A DNA stretch of 64,000 nt from an uncultured Parabacteroides sp. Lineage in GTDB: Bacteria > Bacteroidota > Bacteroidia > Bacteroidales > Tannerellaceae. The position numbers and the translations under genes were made by a program. Below, one piece after another: positions 53,042-61,278 of the stretch; within the stretch, counting starts at the first letter, position 1, and each line of letters begins with the position of its first letter. The notes below the pieces were generated by a model. The model saw only the letters and a list, made by a program, of their open reading frames with translations. It had not been told where the DNA came from and did not search any database. The stretch is from positions 20,953 to 84,952 of the forward strand of contig UQLN01000016.1 of NCBI GenBank assembly GCA_900541965.1, in the 5' to 3' direction.

Positions 53042-53632
53042 ATGAATGAGATATTTATTCATCCTTCTTCTGTTGTAGATGACGGGGCCATAATAGGTCC
53101 GGGGTGTAAGATATGGCATTTCTCACATATCATGAATGGAGCCATATTAGGTTCGTCATGCAATATTGGACAAAATGTAATGATTGCATCAAACGTAAAA
53201 CTCGGCCATAATGTAAAAATACAAAACAATGTATCGTTATATTCAGGTGTCATATGTGAAGATGATGTGTTTTTAGGTCCCTCATGCGTATTTACAAATG
53301 TAAGAAATCCTAGAAGCGAAATCTCACGTCGGAATCAATACAAACCCACTATTGTGCACCAAGGAGCTACTATCGGAGCCAATGCAACAATCGTATGTGG
53401 TGTAGAAATCGGTAAATATGCTTTTATAGGTGCAGGAGCTGTCATTACACACTCGGTACCTGATTATGCTCTTGTTGTTGGAGTACCAGGACGCTTAGTA
53501 GGATGGATGAGCCGTTATGGTAACAAATTGAATTTTGATAAAGAAGGAGTGGCCGTATGTAAGGATTCCGGCCTTAAATACCGCAAAATTAATGAATATG
53601 TTTATGCAGAAAACGATTACACCAATATATGA
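53042..53632 (+). CDS. WbpD/WlbB-type N-acetyltransferase
   Basis: A 196-residue left-handed beta-helix acetyltransferase built of hexapeptide repeats (IIGPGCKIWHFSHIM, LGHNVKIQNNVSLYSGVICE, ATIGANATIVCGVEIGKYAF). It acetylates the new 3-amino group to give UDP-2,3-diacetamido-2,3-dideoxyglucuronate. PSCVFTNVRNPRSEISR is the active-site loop of the WbpD group. The last 29 bases overlap the start of the 6-dehydrogenase gene in another frame. Confidence 0.92.
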   Translation: MNEIFIHPSSVVDDGAIIGPGCKIWHFSHIMNGAILGSSCNIGQNVMIASNVKLGHNVKIQNNVSLYSGVICEDDVFLGPSCVFTNVRNPRSEISRRNQYKPTIVHQGATIGANATIVCGVEIGKYAFIGAGAVITHSVPDYALVVGVPGRLVGWMSRYGNKLNFDKEGVAVCKDSGLKYRKINEYVYAENDYTNI

Positions 53633-54887
53633 CCGGTTAATAAAGCAGGAAACATTACTTGCAGTCATCGGTTTGGGATATGTAGGATTACCTGTCGCCC
53701 TTGAATTTTCTCGCCATTTCAATGTCATAGGTTACGATATTGATTCTAATCGTGTTGAATATTTGCGAAAAACATATGGCACCAATTACAGAAATATTAC
53801 TTTTTCCTCTTTTGAAAAAGATCTGGCCAAAGCGGCTTTCTATATAATTACAGTACCTACCCCTGTTGATTGCAACAAAAGTCCGGATTTAACGTGCCTT
53901 CTTAAAGCGACACAAACTGTGGCTCGATACTTAAATAAAGGAGATTATATTATATATGAATCTACAGTTTATCCCGGATGCACCGAGGAGGAATGTATTC
54001 CTCTACTTGAGAAAATCTCCTGTTTAAAGCTCGGTAAAGATTTCAAGGTAGGATACTCACCAGAACGCATCAACCCTAATGATTCACATCACTCTTTTGC
54101 CAATATATCTAAAATAGTATCTGCAAATGATGAAGAGGCATTGAAAGAGGTATCACATGTATACAAGACAGTCGTATGTTCCGGAATATATCAAGCATCA
54201 AACATAAAAGTGGCTGAAGCATCTAAAATGACAGAAAATGTACAGCGGAATGTCAACATTGCTTTGATGAACGAACTGCAAAAACTGTTCTCACAGATGG
54301 AAATAGATATGACAGAGGTTATTGAAATGGCTTCCACCAAATGGAACTTTGTAAAATATAAGCCTGGATTAGTCGGAGGCCATTGTATACCTGTAGACCC
54401 ACTATATCTTGTTCCAGTGGCTTCACGGTTGGGCGTTGACATCCCAATTATAAACTCAAGTTGTGCTGTCAATGACAGTATGCCTGCTTATATTGTAAAA
54501 TCGTTACTCAATATCCTCACATTGTCCGGGTGTATCCGGAACAATATAAGAGCTTTGTTAATGGGTATTACGTATAAAGAAAACATTGATGATATCCGCA
54601 ATACTCAGGCAAGTAATATCTTCAGACTATTAGAGAAAGAATCGGTAAACGTGGATGTAGTTGATCCCTACGCTGATCCTGACAATGTTTACAATATGTA
54701 TGGGATCAAACTATTACCGGCACCCCGGCCACCTTATAATCTAATTATTGTAACAGTGGGACACGACGATTACATTAGGCTTGATGACGATTACTTCCGT
54801 TCAATTTCCAATAGTGATGCATTATTGGCAGACATAAAATGTTTGTATAAAGATAAAATAAAATCACTTAAATACTGGAGTTTATAA
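53604..54887 (+). CDS. UDP-sugar 6-dehydrogenase, WbpA-type (UDP-GlcNAc)
   Basis: A 427-residue NAD enzyme that oxidises C6 of UDP-GlcNAc to the uronate, the first step of the pathway. Rossmann start AVIGLGYVGLPVAL, central blocks STVYPGCTEEE and GYSPERINPND, and the catalytic Cys in GGHCIPVDP. The start is uncertain between 53592 and 53604 (ATG codons inside the previous gene). 53604 (MQKTITPIYDRL) fits the family length. It completes the set of four enzymes. An epimerase that would give the ManNAc3NAc uronate is not in the window. Confidence 0.9.
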   Translation: MQKTITPIYDRLIKQETLLAVIGLGYVGLPVALEFSRHFNVIGYDIDSNRVEYLRKTYGTNYRNITFSSFEKDLAKAAFYIITVPTPVDCNKSPDLTCLLKATQTVARYLNKGDYIIYESTVYPGCTEEECIPLLEKISCLKLGKDFKVGYSPERINPNDSHHSFANISKIVSANDEEALKEVSHVYKTVVCSGIYQASNIKVAEASKMTENVQRNVNIALMNELQKLFSQMEIDMTEVIEMASTKWNFVKYKPGLVGGHCIPVDPLYLVPVASRLGVDIPIINSSCAVNDSMPAYIVKSLLNILTLSGCIRNNIRALLMGITYKENIDDIRNTQASNIFRLLEKESVNVDVVDPYADPDNVYNMYGIKLLPAPRPPYNLIIVTVGHDDYIRLDDDYFRSISNSDALLADIKCLYKDKIKSLKYWSL

Positions 54888-55212
54888 AGTTAACGGATAG
54901 CCTGATAAGATAAAGTCTAAATTAAAAAGCTAAAAACTTACAAGAGCCGAACTGTACAAGCGTCATGGTTAGTTCTGGCTAATTTACTATCATTAAATGC
55001 ACTTTTATTATCTTAGTAATCCATTACTCTGTGATAATTAAAAAAACTTCGCTCTTCCCCATATTACTAATGCCTGTTATGGGGAAGAGGACAGAAAATA
55101 TCTTAACGGTATATAACATGTTACTGTTGGTTGTAATTTAATTCTATATCTAAAAAAAAACAAAAATCAAACAAAAATTTCTAAACATCGAGAATAAATT
55201 CAAATATTATCT
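54888..55212. terminator. Convergent gap with terminator for the glycosyltransferase
   Basis: A perfect 11-bp stem (CTCTTCCCCAT at 55052-55062 and its inverse at 55079-55089) is followed on the minus strand by CGAAGTTTTTTTAATT, a strong T-run. No other feature is seen in this 325-base gap. Confidence 0.8.
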
Positions 55213-56424
55213 CTACGAACCCTGCTTCAACACCTCTTGTTGCGACAAATATTCCAATAAAATCCGAACCTGGTTCTTACGTGTATACTGCCGAATTTTA
55301 CTCCAGTCACGAGATAAAACATCCTTATTTTTCCAGATAAAATAGCAATGAAGAATCTTCTTTTTGATATCCTCGATATCTGACTCATCCGCTGTAAAAC
55401 CAGCCTTAGTTTCCTCTAATAATGCTGCAATCACATCATTTGGATCACAAATTGCGAGAATCGGTTTGTTTGTTGCTAGATAATCAAATAATTTACCTGT
55501 ATAAACACCTTTTCTACCTTTTGGATGCACCAACACTAAAGTATCAACTTCCAATGAACTTCTTATAGCTTCGGCATGATTTACCTCTTCTATCTGAAAG
55601 ATATTAGATTTTATATTTTCAGGAATTAATAATTTTTCATGATTCCCTATTATGTTTATCCTACTATTCTGCGGAATATCACCAATTGCAATAAGTTCAG
55701 AAAACGCTTTAAACCAATTATTCGGATTAATAAATGAATCAAAATGACCAATAAATGCCATTGTATATACAGATTGAAAGGAAGCACTATGTACCTCTTC
55801 ATAGTCATACCCGTTTTTAACCTCAAAAACTCTCCCATGTCTACCTATTTGTTTAAAGTCATTCACAAGCGGCGCTGATACAGACAATACTAAATCTGCA
55901 GACTCTAGTATTTTACACTCATAGGACCGAATACGCCATCTCCTCCAACGGGATATAAACGGACTCTTCGACATTTCGTCTCGCATATCGGCAATCCAAT
56001 AAAATCCAGAAGCTTTTTTACGCAATTTGTATGCAATCATATGTGGAGAAAGGGGACAATATGAACTTAACACAATGTCGAACTGTCCTTTTTTCATCAC
56101 TTCATATGCCCGTTTATAGGCTTTAAATCTCCACATAAACTTATGATCAAGAGCTAAACGAGACTGCAAGGCACATATTATACGTCTGATCGTCCATTTC
56201 TTATTAGTCCTCAATAGTAATTTCATTCTTGATTCCGTTATCACACAATCCTTGACATAATGGATCTCACATCCATTCCACATCACGGTCTCATCACAGT
56301 CACCCTCTGTTACCACTGTGACAGAATTACCAGCTTCATAAAAATATTTTGCAAACGCATTGATCCGAAATGATGCTATACTATTATATGGATAAAAGAA
56401 ATTACTGATAATCAATATATTCAT
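55213..56424 (-). CDS. Glycosyltransferase, GT4-like
   Basis: A 403-residue GT-B enzyme. The N-terminus MNILIISNFFYPYNSIASF is typical of GT4 proteins, and the C-terminal donor domain has YTGKLFDYLATNKPILAICD followed by the acidic end of helix. It probably adds a sugar to a surface glycan, perhaps the diacetamido-uronate made by the operon on the other strand. It has its own -7 box (56463-56470, TACATTTG on the minus strand) and its terminator lies between it and that operon. Confidence 0.82.
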   Translation of the reverse strand: MNILIISNFFYPYNSIASFRINAFAKYFYEAGNSVTVVTEGDCDETVMWNGCEIHYVKDCVITESRMKLLLRTNKKWTIRRIICALQSRLALDHKFMWRFKAYKRAYEVMKKGQFDIVLSSYCPLSPHMIAYKLRKKASGFYWIADMRDEMSKSPFISRWRRWRIRSYECKILESADLVLSVSAPLVNDFKQIGRHGRVFEVKNGYDYEEVHSASFQSVYTMAFIGHFDSFINPNNWFKAFSELIAIGDIPQNSRINIIGNHEKLLIPENIKSNIFQIEEVNHAEAIRSSLEVDTLVLVHPKGRKGVYTGKLFDYLATNKPILAICDPNDVIAALLEETKAGFTADESDIEDIKKKILHCYFIWKNKDVLSRDWSKIRQYTRKNQVRILLEYLSQQEVLKQGS

Positions 56425-56462
56425 ATTAATATAAAATAAACATGTTTATTGACAAAAATATA

Positions 56463-56470
56463 CAAATGTA
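56463..56470 (-). promoter_or_regulatory. -7 box for the glycosyltransferase
   Basis: TACATTTG on the minus strand, a full consensus match 38 bases upstream of the start. The -33 region is weak. Confidence 0.5.
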
Positions 56471-56629
56471 ATATGTTTTGTAAAACCATCAGTTGTTATA
56501 TATATTTTACAACAAAAATTTAATCTATTTAAAGCCTTTATATATATAATAGAACAATAAACAAACATCATTCTGATTTACAACACTTTAGCCGGGGCAC
56601 TACATCTATAAAAATGCTCACAAAAGCAC

Positions 56630-56660
56630 AAAAAAATCCCTCTGGCAATTACCAGAGGGA
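56630..56660 (-). terminator. Isolated minus-strand terminator
   Basis: Perfect stem TCCCTCTGG (56637-56645) and inverse (56652-56660) with a six-base loop. On the minus strand seven T follow. It lies 520 bases downstream of the sulfatase stop with no gene between, and just outside an inverted-repeat-bounded segment. Confidence 0.85.
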
Positions 56661-57088
56661 CAGTATAGGGTAAATTTGAAAAGACGTTAAGGCTTTGGTT
56701 ATAAATCTTAGAACCTACCAAGATTTATATCTTTCGTTCATTTATGTTCAAACAATATCCCACAATACAAAATCTTTCATTTATTTATAGAAAATCATCT
56801 ATTTTCATTTCTAAAAATCAAATATAAATACATCAAAAACAACTTAGTTCTAATTGAACTAAACACTTTATCAATACCATTTGACCACTATAAATCAACA
56901 ATTTAAAAGAATAAAGTAATATAAGATTGTCAGATCTCATACAAATATTGTTGTTTTAGCTTAACAAAGAACAAACAAATGATTATTGGTGCTATTTATT
57001 CTTTAACAACTAATAAAATACAACTCTATGATGTTCATTATCTGTAAGAAAAATAAATAAACAAAGTCTTCATGTATAATGTTTAACA

Positions 57089-57111
57089 AAGCTAAAATGG
57101 CATTTTAGCTT
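57089..57111. promoter_or_regulatory. 23-bp near-perfect palindrome inside the segment
   Basis: AAGCTAAAATG, one base, CATTTTAGCTT: 11-bp arms. It overlaps a minus-strand -7 box (TAGCTTTG, 57087-57094). Operator or small hairpin. Confidence 0.5.
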
Positions 57112-57125
57112 ATGATATTATATAC

Positions 57126-57133
57126 TATCTTTG
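57126..57133 (+). promoter_or_regulatory. -7 box inside the candidate invertible segment
   Basis: TATCTTTG, a full consensus match. In the orientation seen here it points right, into the 3' end of the sulfatase gene on the other strand. If the segment were inverted it would point left. Confidence 0.45.
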
Positions 57134-57181
57134 TTTAGAATTTTAATCAATCGATATAGTTCAATTAGAACTAAGTTAATT

Positions 57182-58756
57182 TTACTTTTTCTTTTCTGCC
57201 AGTTCCTGTTCTATCGGATCGTCATACTGTTTCTGCAATTTGTGCAATTCTGTTTTGAGGCTGTCTATTAAAGCTTCATTACCCGGTTCATTATAGATAT
57301 TATGCATTTCATCCGGGTCATTCTGCAAATCATACAATTCCCAGACATCGATATCATTATAAAAATGCATTAATTTATAGCGGTCGGTACGTACACCATA
57401 ATGACGCTTCACTGCATGTTCGGCCGGATATTCGTAATAATGATAGTACAAGGAAGTACGCCAGCCTTTCGGATGTTTGCCTTTTAACAAAGGAAGATAT
57501 GAGTCGCCCTGAATATCTGCCGGAACAGGAACACCAGCCAGTTCAAGGAATGTTGCAGCATGATCAATATTCTGAACCATTTCGGGAATATCCCCTTTTA
57601 CACCTCCCGGAAAACGAACCAACATAGGAGTACGGAAAGACTCTTCATACATAAAACGTTTGTCAAACCAACCATGTTCACCCATATAAAAACCTTGATC
57701 GGAAGTATACACGATAATCGTATTATCCAACAAACCTTTCTTTTGCATATAGTCGAGTACCCGTCCTACATTACGGTCCACAGAATGAATTACACGCATA
57801 TAATCGTGCATATACTGTTGGTATTTCCATTCAGCCAAAGCTTTTCCTGTCAGTTTTTTAGCCTTAAATTCTTTGATAATCGGATCATAATGTTTATCCC
57901 AGGCGGCTTTCTGTGCTGGAGTCATTCGGTTATACAAATCGCGACCAGAAGCTTCCAGACCTGTTGTTGTATGAATTTCATTCTCCTTATCCGCCATCTT
58001 CAGGTCATACACCAAATCCATATCCTTAATGATACTCATCTCCTGTTGAGAAGCAGCAATCCTACCTTCATATTTATCATAAAAAGTTTCAGGAACAGGA
58101 TATTCCACATCTTCATACAAGTCCAAATCACAGGTATCCGGCATCCAGGTACGGTGAGGAGCCTTATGATGTAATAACAAACAGAATGGTTTATTTTTAT
58201 CCCGCTTATTTTCAAGCCAATCCAAAGCCAAATCGGTCGTGATATTGGTAGCATAACCTTCTATCTGTTTCTTCACCCCATTATCTATAAAATAAGGATT
58301 GTAATAATCTCCCTGACCGGTCAGGATATTCCAATAGTCAAACCCGGTAGGATCGGATGTCAAATGCCATTTTCCTACAATTGCAGTCTGATAGCCTGCC
58401 TTCTGTAATAATTTAGGAAAAGTCTGCTGACTGCCGTCAAACCTCTTCGTATTATCCGTAAAACCATTCTTATGACTGTGCTTGCCTGTCAAAAGGCAGG
58501 CACGGCTCGGACCACTCAAAGAGTTGGCTACAAAACTATTTGTAAACATTACCCCTTCATTGGCAATCCTGTCAATATTAGGTGTTTCAATAAAGCGGTG
58601 ATCATACGCACTGATTGTTTGATAGGAATGGTCGTCGCACATGATATACAAAATATTCATCTGCTTTTCCGGCTCATTCTCTTGCCCTTTTCCGGCACAA
58701 GAAGGCAGTAGAGTTGCTACCACTCCGGTAAAAAGAAATAGCTGATTCTTTTTCAT
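57182..58756 (-). CDS. Sulfatase, S1 family, Ser-type
   Basis: A 524-residue lipoprotein sulfatase (LPSC, Cys20) that removes sulfate esters from glycans. The modification site is SLSGPSRACLLTGK with Ser81 as the residue to become formylglycine. This is the Ser-type that needs an anaerobic radical-SAM maturase, not an FGE. Metal ligands are in MCDDHS (Asp41, Asp42) and YTSDQGFYMGEHGWFDKR near the C-terminal third. The sugar specificity is unknown. A dehydrogenase gene lies upstream on the same strand, and the gap of 190 bases has its own -7 box. Confidence 0.92.
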   Translation of the reverse strand: MKKNQLFLFTGVVATLLPSCAGKGQENEPEKQMNILYIMCDDHSYQTISAYDHRFIETPNIDRIANEGVMFTNSFVANSLSGPSRACLLTGKHSHKNGFTDNTKRFDGSQQTFPKLLQKAGYQTAIVGKWHLTSDPTGFDYWNILTGQGDYYNPYFIDNGVKKQIEGYATNITTDLALDWLENKRDKNKPFCLLLHHKAPHRTWMPDTCDLDLYEDVEYPVPETFYDKYEGRIAASQQEMSIIKDMDLVYDLKMADKENEIHTTTGLEASGRDLYNRMTPAQKAAWDKHYDPIIKEFKAKKLTGKALAEWKYQQYMHDYMRVIHSVDRNVGRVLDYMQKKGLLDNTIIVYTSDQGFYMGEHGWFDKRFMYEESFRTPMLVRFPGGVKGDIPEMVQNIDHAATFLELAGVPVPADIQGDSYLPLLKGKHPKGWRTSLYYHYYEYPAEHAVKRHYGVRTDRYKLMHFYNDIDVWELYDLQNDPDEMHNIYNEPGNEALIDSLKTELHKLQKQYDDPIEQELAEKKK

Positions 58757-58811
58757 GTTTTTAATTAGATTAAAACGTTTATGTTAATTAGATTTAGACT
58801 TGACTATCCTA

Positions 58812-58827
58812 TATATTTGCAAATATA
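58812..58827. promoter_or_regulatory. Symmetric -7 box before the sulfatase
   Basis: TATATTTGCAAATATA is a perfect 16-bp palindrome that gives TATATTTG on both strands. The minus-strand copy (58820-58827) is 64 bases before the sulfatase start. Confidence 0.5.
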
Positions 58828-58946
58828 TGGATAAAAACCGTTAGATATACTCACTCTACAGTTTATATCCGGTATATAAAACCAGAAAAGGTTACTCTGT
58901 CAATAAAACCCAAGCAACCTTTTCTTATGATTATCTATCAAATATG

Positions 58947-60299
58947 TTATTTACGGCAATAAGGCAGTTTGTATGGATTCCTGTATTCATACCAGTACAA
59001 ACGATGTGCTGCCGCTTCCTTATCTCCTTCAAAACTAAGCGTAGCCGGATTCCATTTTACCGGTCGTCCCAATTCTCTTGCTATATTGGCAAGACAACAG
59101 AGTGTATTCGTACTACAACCAACCTCTACCGGAGCGATCGGATTTTCACGGGAACGGACACAGTCTATAAAGTTCTGCATATGCGGAGAACTTACTTCAT
59201 ATTGACCTTTATCAATCTTCTTTTCCGATTTCTTTAACAGAGAAGGATTAGAACATTCGATATATCCACGTGCCACTTTCAACCAGCCTTTATCACCAAT
59301 AAACTGAATACCCTGGGCATTCGCATCATCTTCACGATAAGGCTGCTCGGTCATTACAATACCGTTTGCATACTTCATTGTTGCATATTTAGTTCCATTG
59401 TATCCTTTCGGTATGAACTCCACAGGACCGGAGCCATCCATACCGATAGCTGCCTGGGCTATATCAAACATATGTGCACCCCAGTCTGCCGTATAACCGT
59501 TACCAGTTTCCTGATACCAACGCCAAGCACCCCACAATTGTTCATTTTTTTCCGGGTCAAGAGAGATTGGAGGACATAAATCCGGATGATAATGAATCTT
59601 CGGGTCATTCAATGGCCCCATCCACTGGTTGAAGTTCAGATTATCGGGTACCGGCATTTCCGGTAAATCCAAAGGTTTGGGAGGTTCGCCTACACGGGCA
59701 TATATCTTTTCTATATGGCCTATGGCACCACCACGCACCAATTCAATCGCTTTCTGGAACTCTTCACTGGAACGCTGCTGGCTTCCAATCTGAAACACCC
59801 GGTTATTATCGCGCACAGCCCTTGCCACAGCCAAGCCTTCCGTAATAGTGTAAGCTAATGGTTTCTGGCAGTATACATCTTTACCAGTCTGGCAGGAATG
59901 AATAGCAACCAAAGCATGCCAATGATCCGGAGTAGCGATTTCTATGGCATCTATATCTTTACGTTCCAGCAAATCTTCGTAAAACTCATACATATCGCAA
60001 CGAACCGGCATACCTTGAGACTTCTGCCATGCCTCGATACGTCTTTTGAAACGTTCCCGCTTCATTGAATCCACATCACAACATGCCGCAACCTGTACAC
60101 CCGGACAAGTCGAGAAACTTTGGAAGTCGGAACATCCTTGCTGCCCCAGTCCAACGAAGCCTAAAACGACACGATCACTCGGTGCAATACGTACACCATT
60201 GATTGCCCAACTGGGCAGGATAGTCAAACCGGCTAATCCCAATGCGGAATAGCCAAGAAATTTTCTTCGGGATATTCCTTTTTTAGTGTTTTCTTTCAT
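58947..60299 (-). CDS. Tat-exported Gfo/Idh/MocA-family oxidoreductase
   Basis: A 450-residue periplasmic dehydrogenase. The start at 60299 (MKENTKKGISRRKFLGYSAL) puts the twin-arginine signal (Arg11-Arg12) right at the N-terminus; an upstream start would add an unneeded hydrophobic segment. The Rossmann loop is LGFVGLGQQGCSDF. The family EKP motif reads CQKPLAYTI, with Gln for Glu. A C-terminal GFO_IDH_MocA domain contains WGAWRWYQETGNGYTADWGAHM. The substrate is probably a glycan-derived sugar. It lies between the barrel/PCMD pair and the sulfatase on the same strand. Confidence 0.87.
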   Translation of the reverse strand: MKENTKKGISRRKFLGYSALGLAGLTILPSWAINGVRIAPSDRVVLGFVGLGQQGCSDFQSFSTCPGVQVAACCDVDSMKRERFKRRIEAWQKSQGMPVRCDMYEFYEDLLERKDIDAIEIATPDHWHALVAIHSCQTGKDVYCQKPLAYTITEGLAVARAVRDNNRVFQIGSQQRSSEEFQKAIELVRGGAIGHIEKIYARVGEPPKPLDLPEMPVPDNLNFNQWMGPLNDPKIHYHPDLCPPISLDPEKNEQLWGAWRWYQETGNGYTADWGAHMFDIAQAAIGMDGSGPVEFIPKGYNGTKYATMKYANGIVMTEQPYREDDANAQGIQFIGDKGWLKVARGYIECSNPSLLKKSEKKIDKGQYEVSSPHMQNFIDCVRSRENPIAPVEVGCSTNTLCCLANIARELGRPVKWNPATLSFEGDKEAAAHRLYWYEYRNPYKLPYCRK

Positions 60300-60338
60300 G
60301 GTAATCAATAATATATTGGTCAAAAAGATTAATCCGAA

Positions 60339-60346
60339 CAAAGATA
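60339..60346 (-). promoter_or_regulatory. -7 box for the Tat dehydrogenase
   Basis: TATCTTTG on the minus strand, 39 bases before the start codon; no good -33. Confidence 0.45.
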
Positions 60347-60404
60347 TATATAAAATCGGAAGATGATTTACCTCTTTTTCACAAAAAGGTTACAAAAATG
60401 ACAT

Positions 60405-60451
60405 TGGGAAAAGAAAAAAGGGCTATTTGCCTTCTTCCAGATAAATAGCCC
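60405..60451 (-). terminator. Terminator after the barrel gene
   Basis: Stem GGGCTATTT (60420-60428) and inverse (60443-60451). On the minus strand CCCTTTTTTCTTTTCCC follows. It ends the PCMD/barrel unit. Confidence 0.8.
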
Positions 60452-60476
60452 ATTCATAAATCATAAAAATATCTGC

Positions 60477-61259
60477 TTAGAACGCGTATCCAAAGCCTAC
60501 ATTCAGATAAATCGGATACATGGCAAAAGATACCGTATCAAAGTCTTTCTTGAAAATATCATTGAAGCCCCATGTCAGGTCCGCATTCACATTTAAATGC
60601 TTGAAAGCACGCCACTCTACACCTAACTGTGCACCCCATTGAAAACGACGCAGGTCTTTAGAGAAATCGTACGGTGCACTCTTGTCATCCGAAAAGATAA
60701 CTTTATTTCCCGTAGGATCCCCTTCTCTCAAATAGCCTTCATAAACATCTCCTGAAAAATCACCATCTGTCATATAAGAGAAATAAGGACCTAACCCCAT
60801 GCTGACACGAGGACTTATCTTATATTTGGCCAAAACAGGGAAAGTAAGATAAGAGTTACGAACTTTTGTCTTCACTTTACCAGTCCAATACCCTTTAATA
60901 AGTTCTCCTCCGTCACCTATAATTTCCATCTTATAGTTCTTTACATCAGCATCCGTTCGCATCCCTTTAGTTTCAAGACGAACGCCAATTTCTACCCCCC
61001 ACTTCTTCTGTGTATCCAACCATTTCGTGACATTTCCCTCTATAGCAACAGCTACAGTAGGACTATAGCTATTGATTGAACGAATTTCTACAGGTAATGG
61101 CAATGGAGAAGTTCCACCTATATTAAAGCCGGCTTTCACTTCATACTCCAAACCGATAAGAGCAGACTTGATAATACCCGGATTCCTATCCTGTTGGGCA
61201 AATGCTGGCAATGCAATCAAAAACAAAGCCATTATATAAAACAATATATTTCTTTTCAT
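60477..61259 (-). CDS. Outer-membrane beta-barrel protein (PorT-like fold)
   Basis: A 260-residue protein. The start at 61259 (MKRNILFYIMALFLIALPAFAQ) gives a clean signal peptide; an upstream in-frame ATG would precede it with a basic stretch. The body is a series of amphipathic strands (WGVEIGVRLETKGM, YLTFPVLAKYKISPRVSMGL, WGAQLGVEWRAF) ending in VGFGYAF, as in 8-strand barrels of the PorT/outer-membrane-protein family. It follows the PCMD lipoprotein gene by 19 bases. It may be a partner of that surface protein. Confidence 0.75.
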   Translation of the reverse strand: MKRNILFYIMALFLIALPAFAQQDRNPGIIKSALIGLEYEVKAGFNIGGTSPLPLPVEIRSINSYSPTVAVAIEGNVTKWLDTQKKWGVEIGVRLETKGMRTDADVKNYKMEIIGDGGELIKGYWTGKVKTKVRNSYLTFPVLAKYKISPRVSMGLGPYFSYMTDGDFSGDVYEGYLREGDPTGNKVIFSDDKSAPYDFSKDLRRFQWGAQLGVEWRAFKHLNVNADLTWGFNDIFKKDFDTVSFAMYPIYLNVGFGYAF

Positions 61260-61278
61260 ATTATAAATATTATCTCTT

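Larger units (their letters stand above)
56841..57177. repeat. Perfect 21-bp inverted repeats around 295 bp: candidate invertible segment
   Basis: The two copies (56841-56861 and 57157-57177) are exact reverse complements. Each has an internal dyad, TTAGTTC or TAGTTC on one side and GAACTA(A) on the other, around a five-base spacer that reads TAATT in one copy and AATTA in the other. Two dyad sites with an asymmetric spacer in opposite orientation form the layout of a site-specific inversion system. The flanks outside and inside differ. The segment holds no ORF but has a full -7 box and a 23-bp dyad. No recombinase gene is in the window. Confidence 0.6.

Noticed and set aside
50402..57181. 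Integrative element at tRNA-Ala
   Set aside because: No integrase and no second copy of the tRNA 3' end were found. Only the composition and position hint at transfer.
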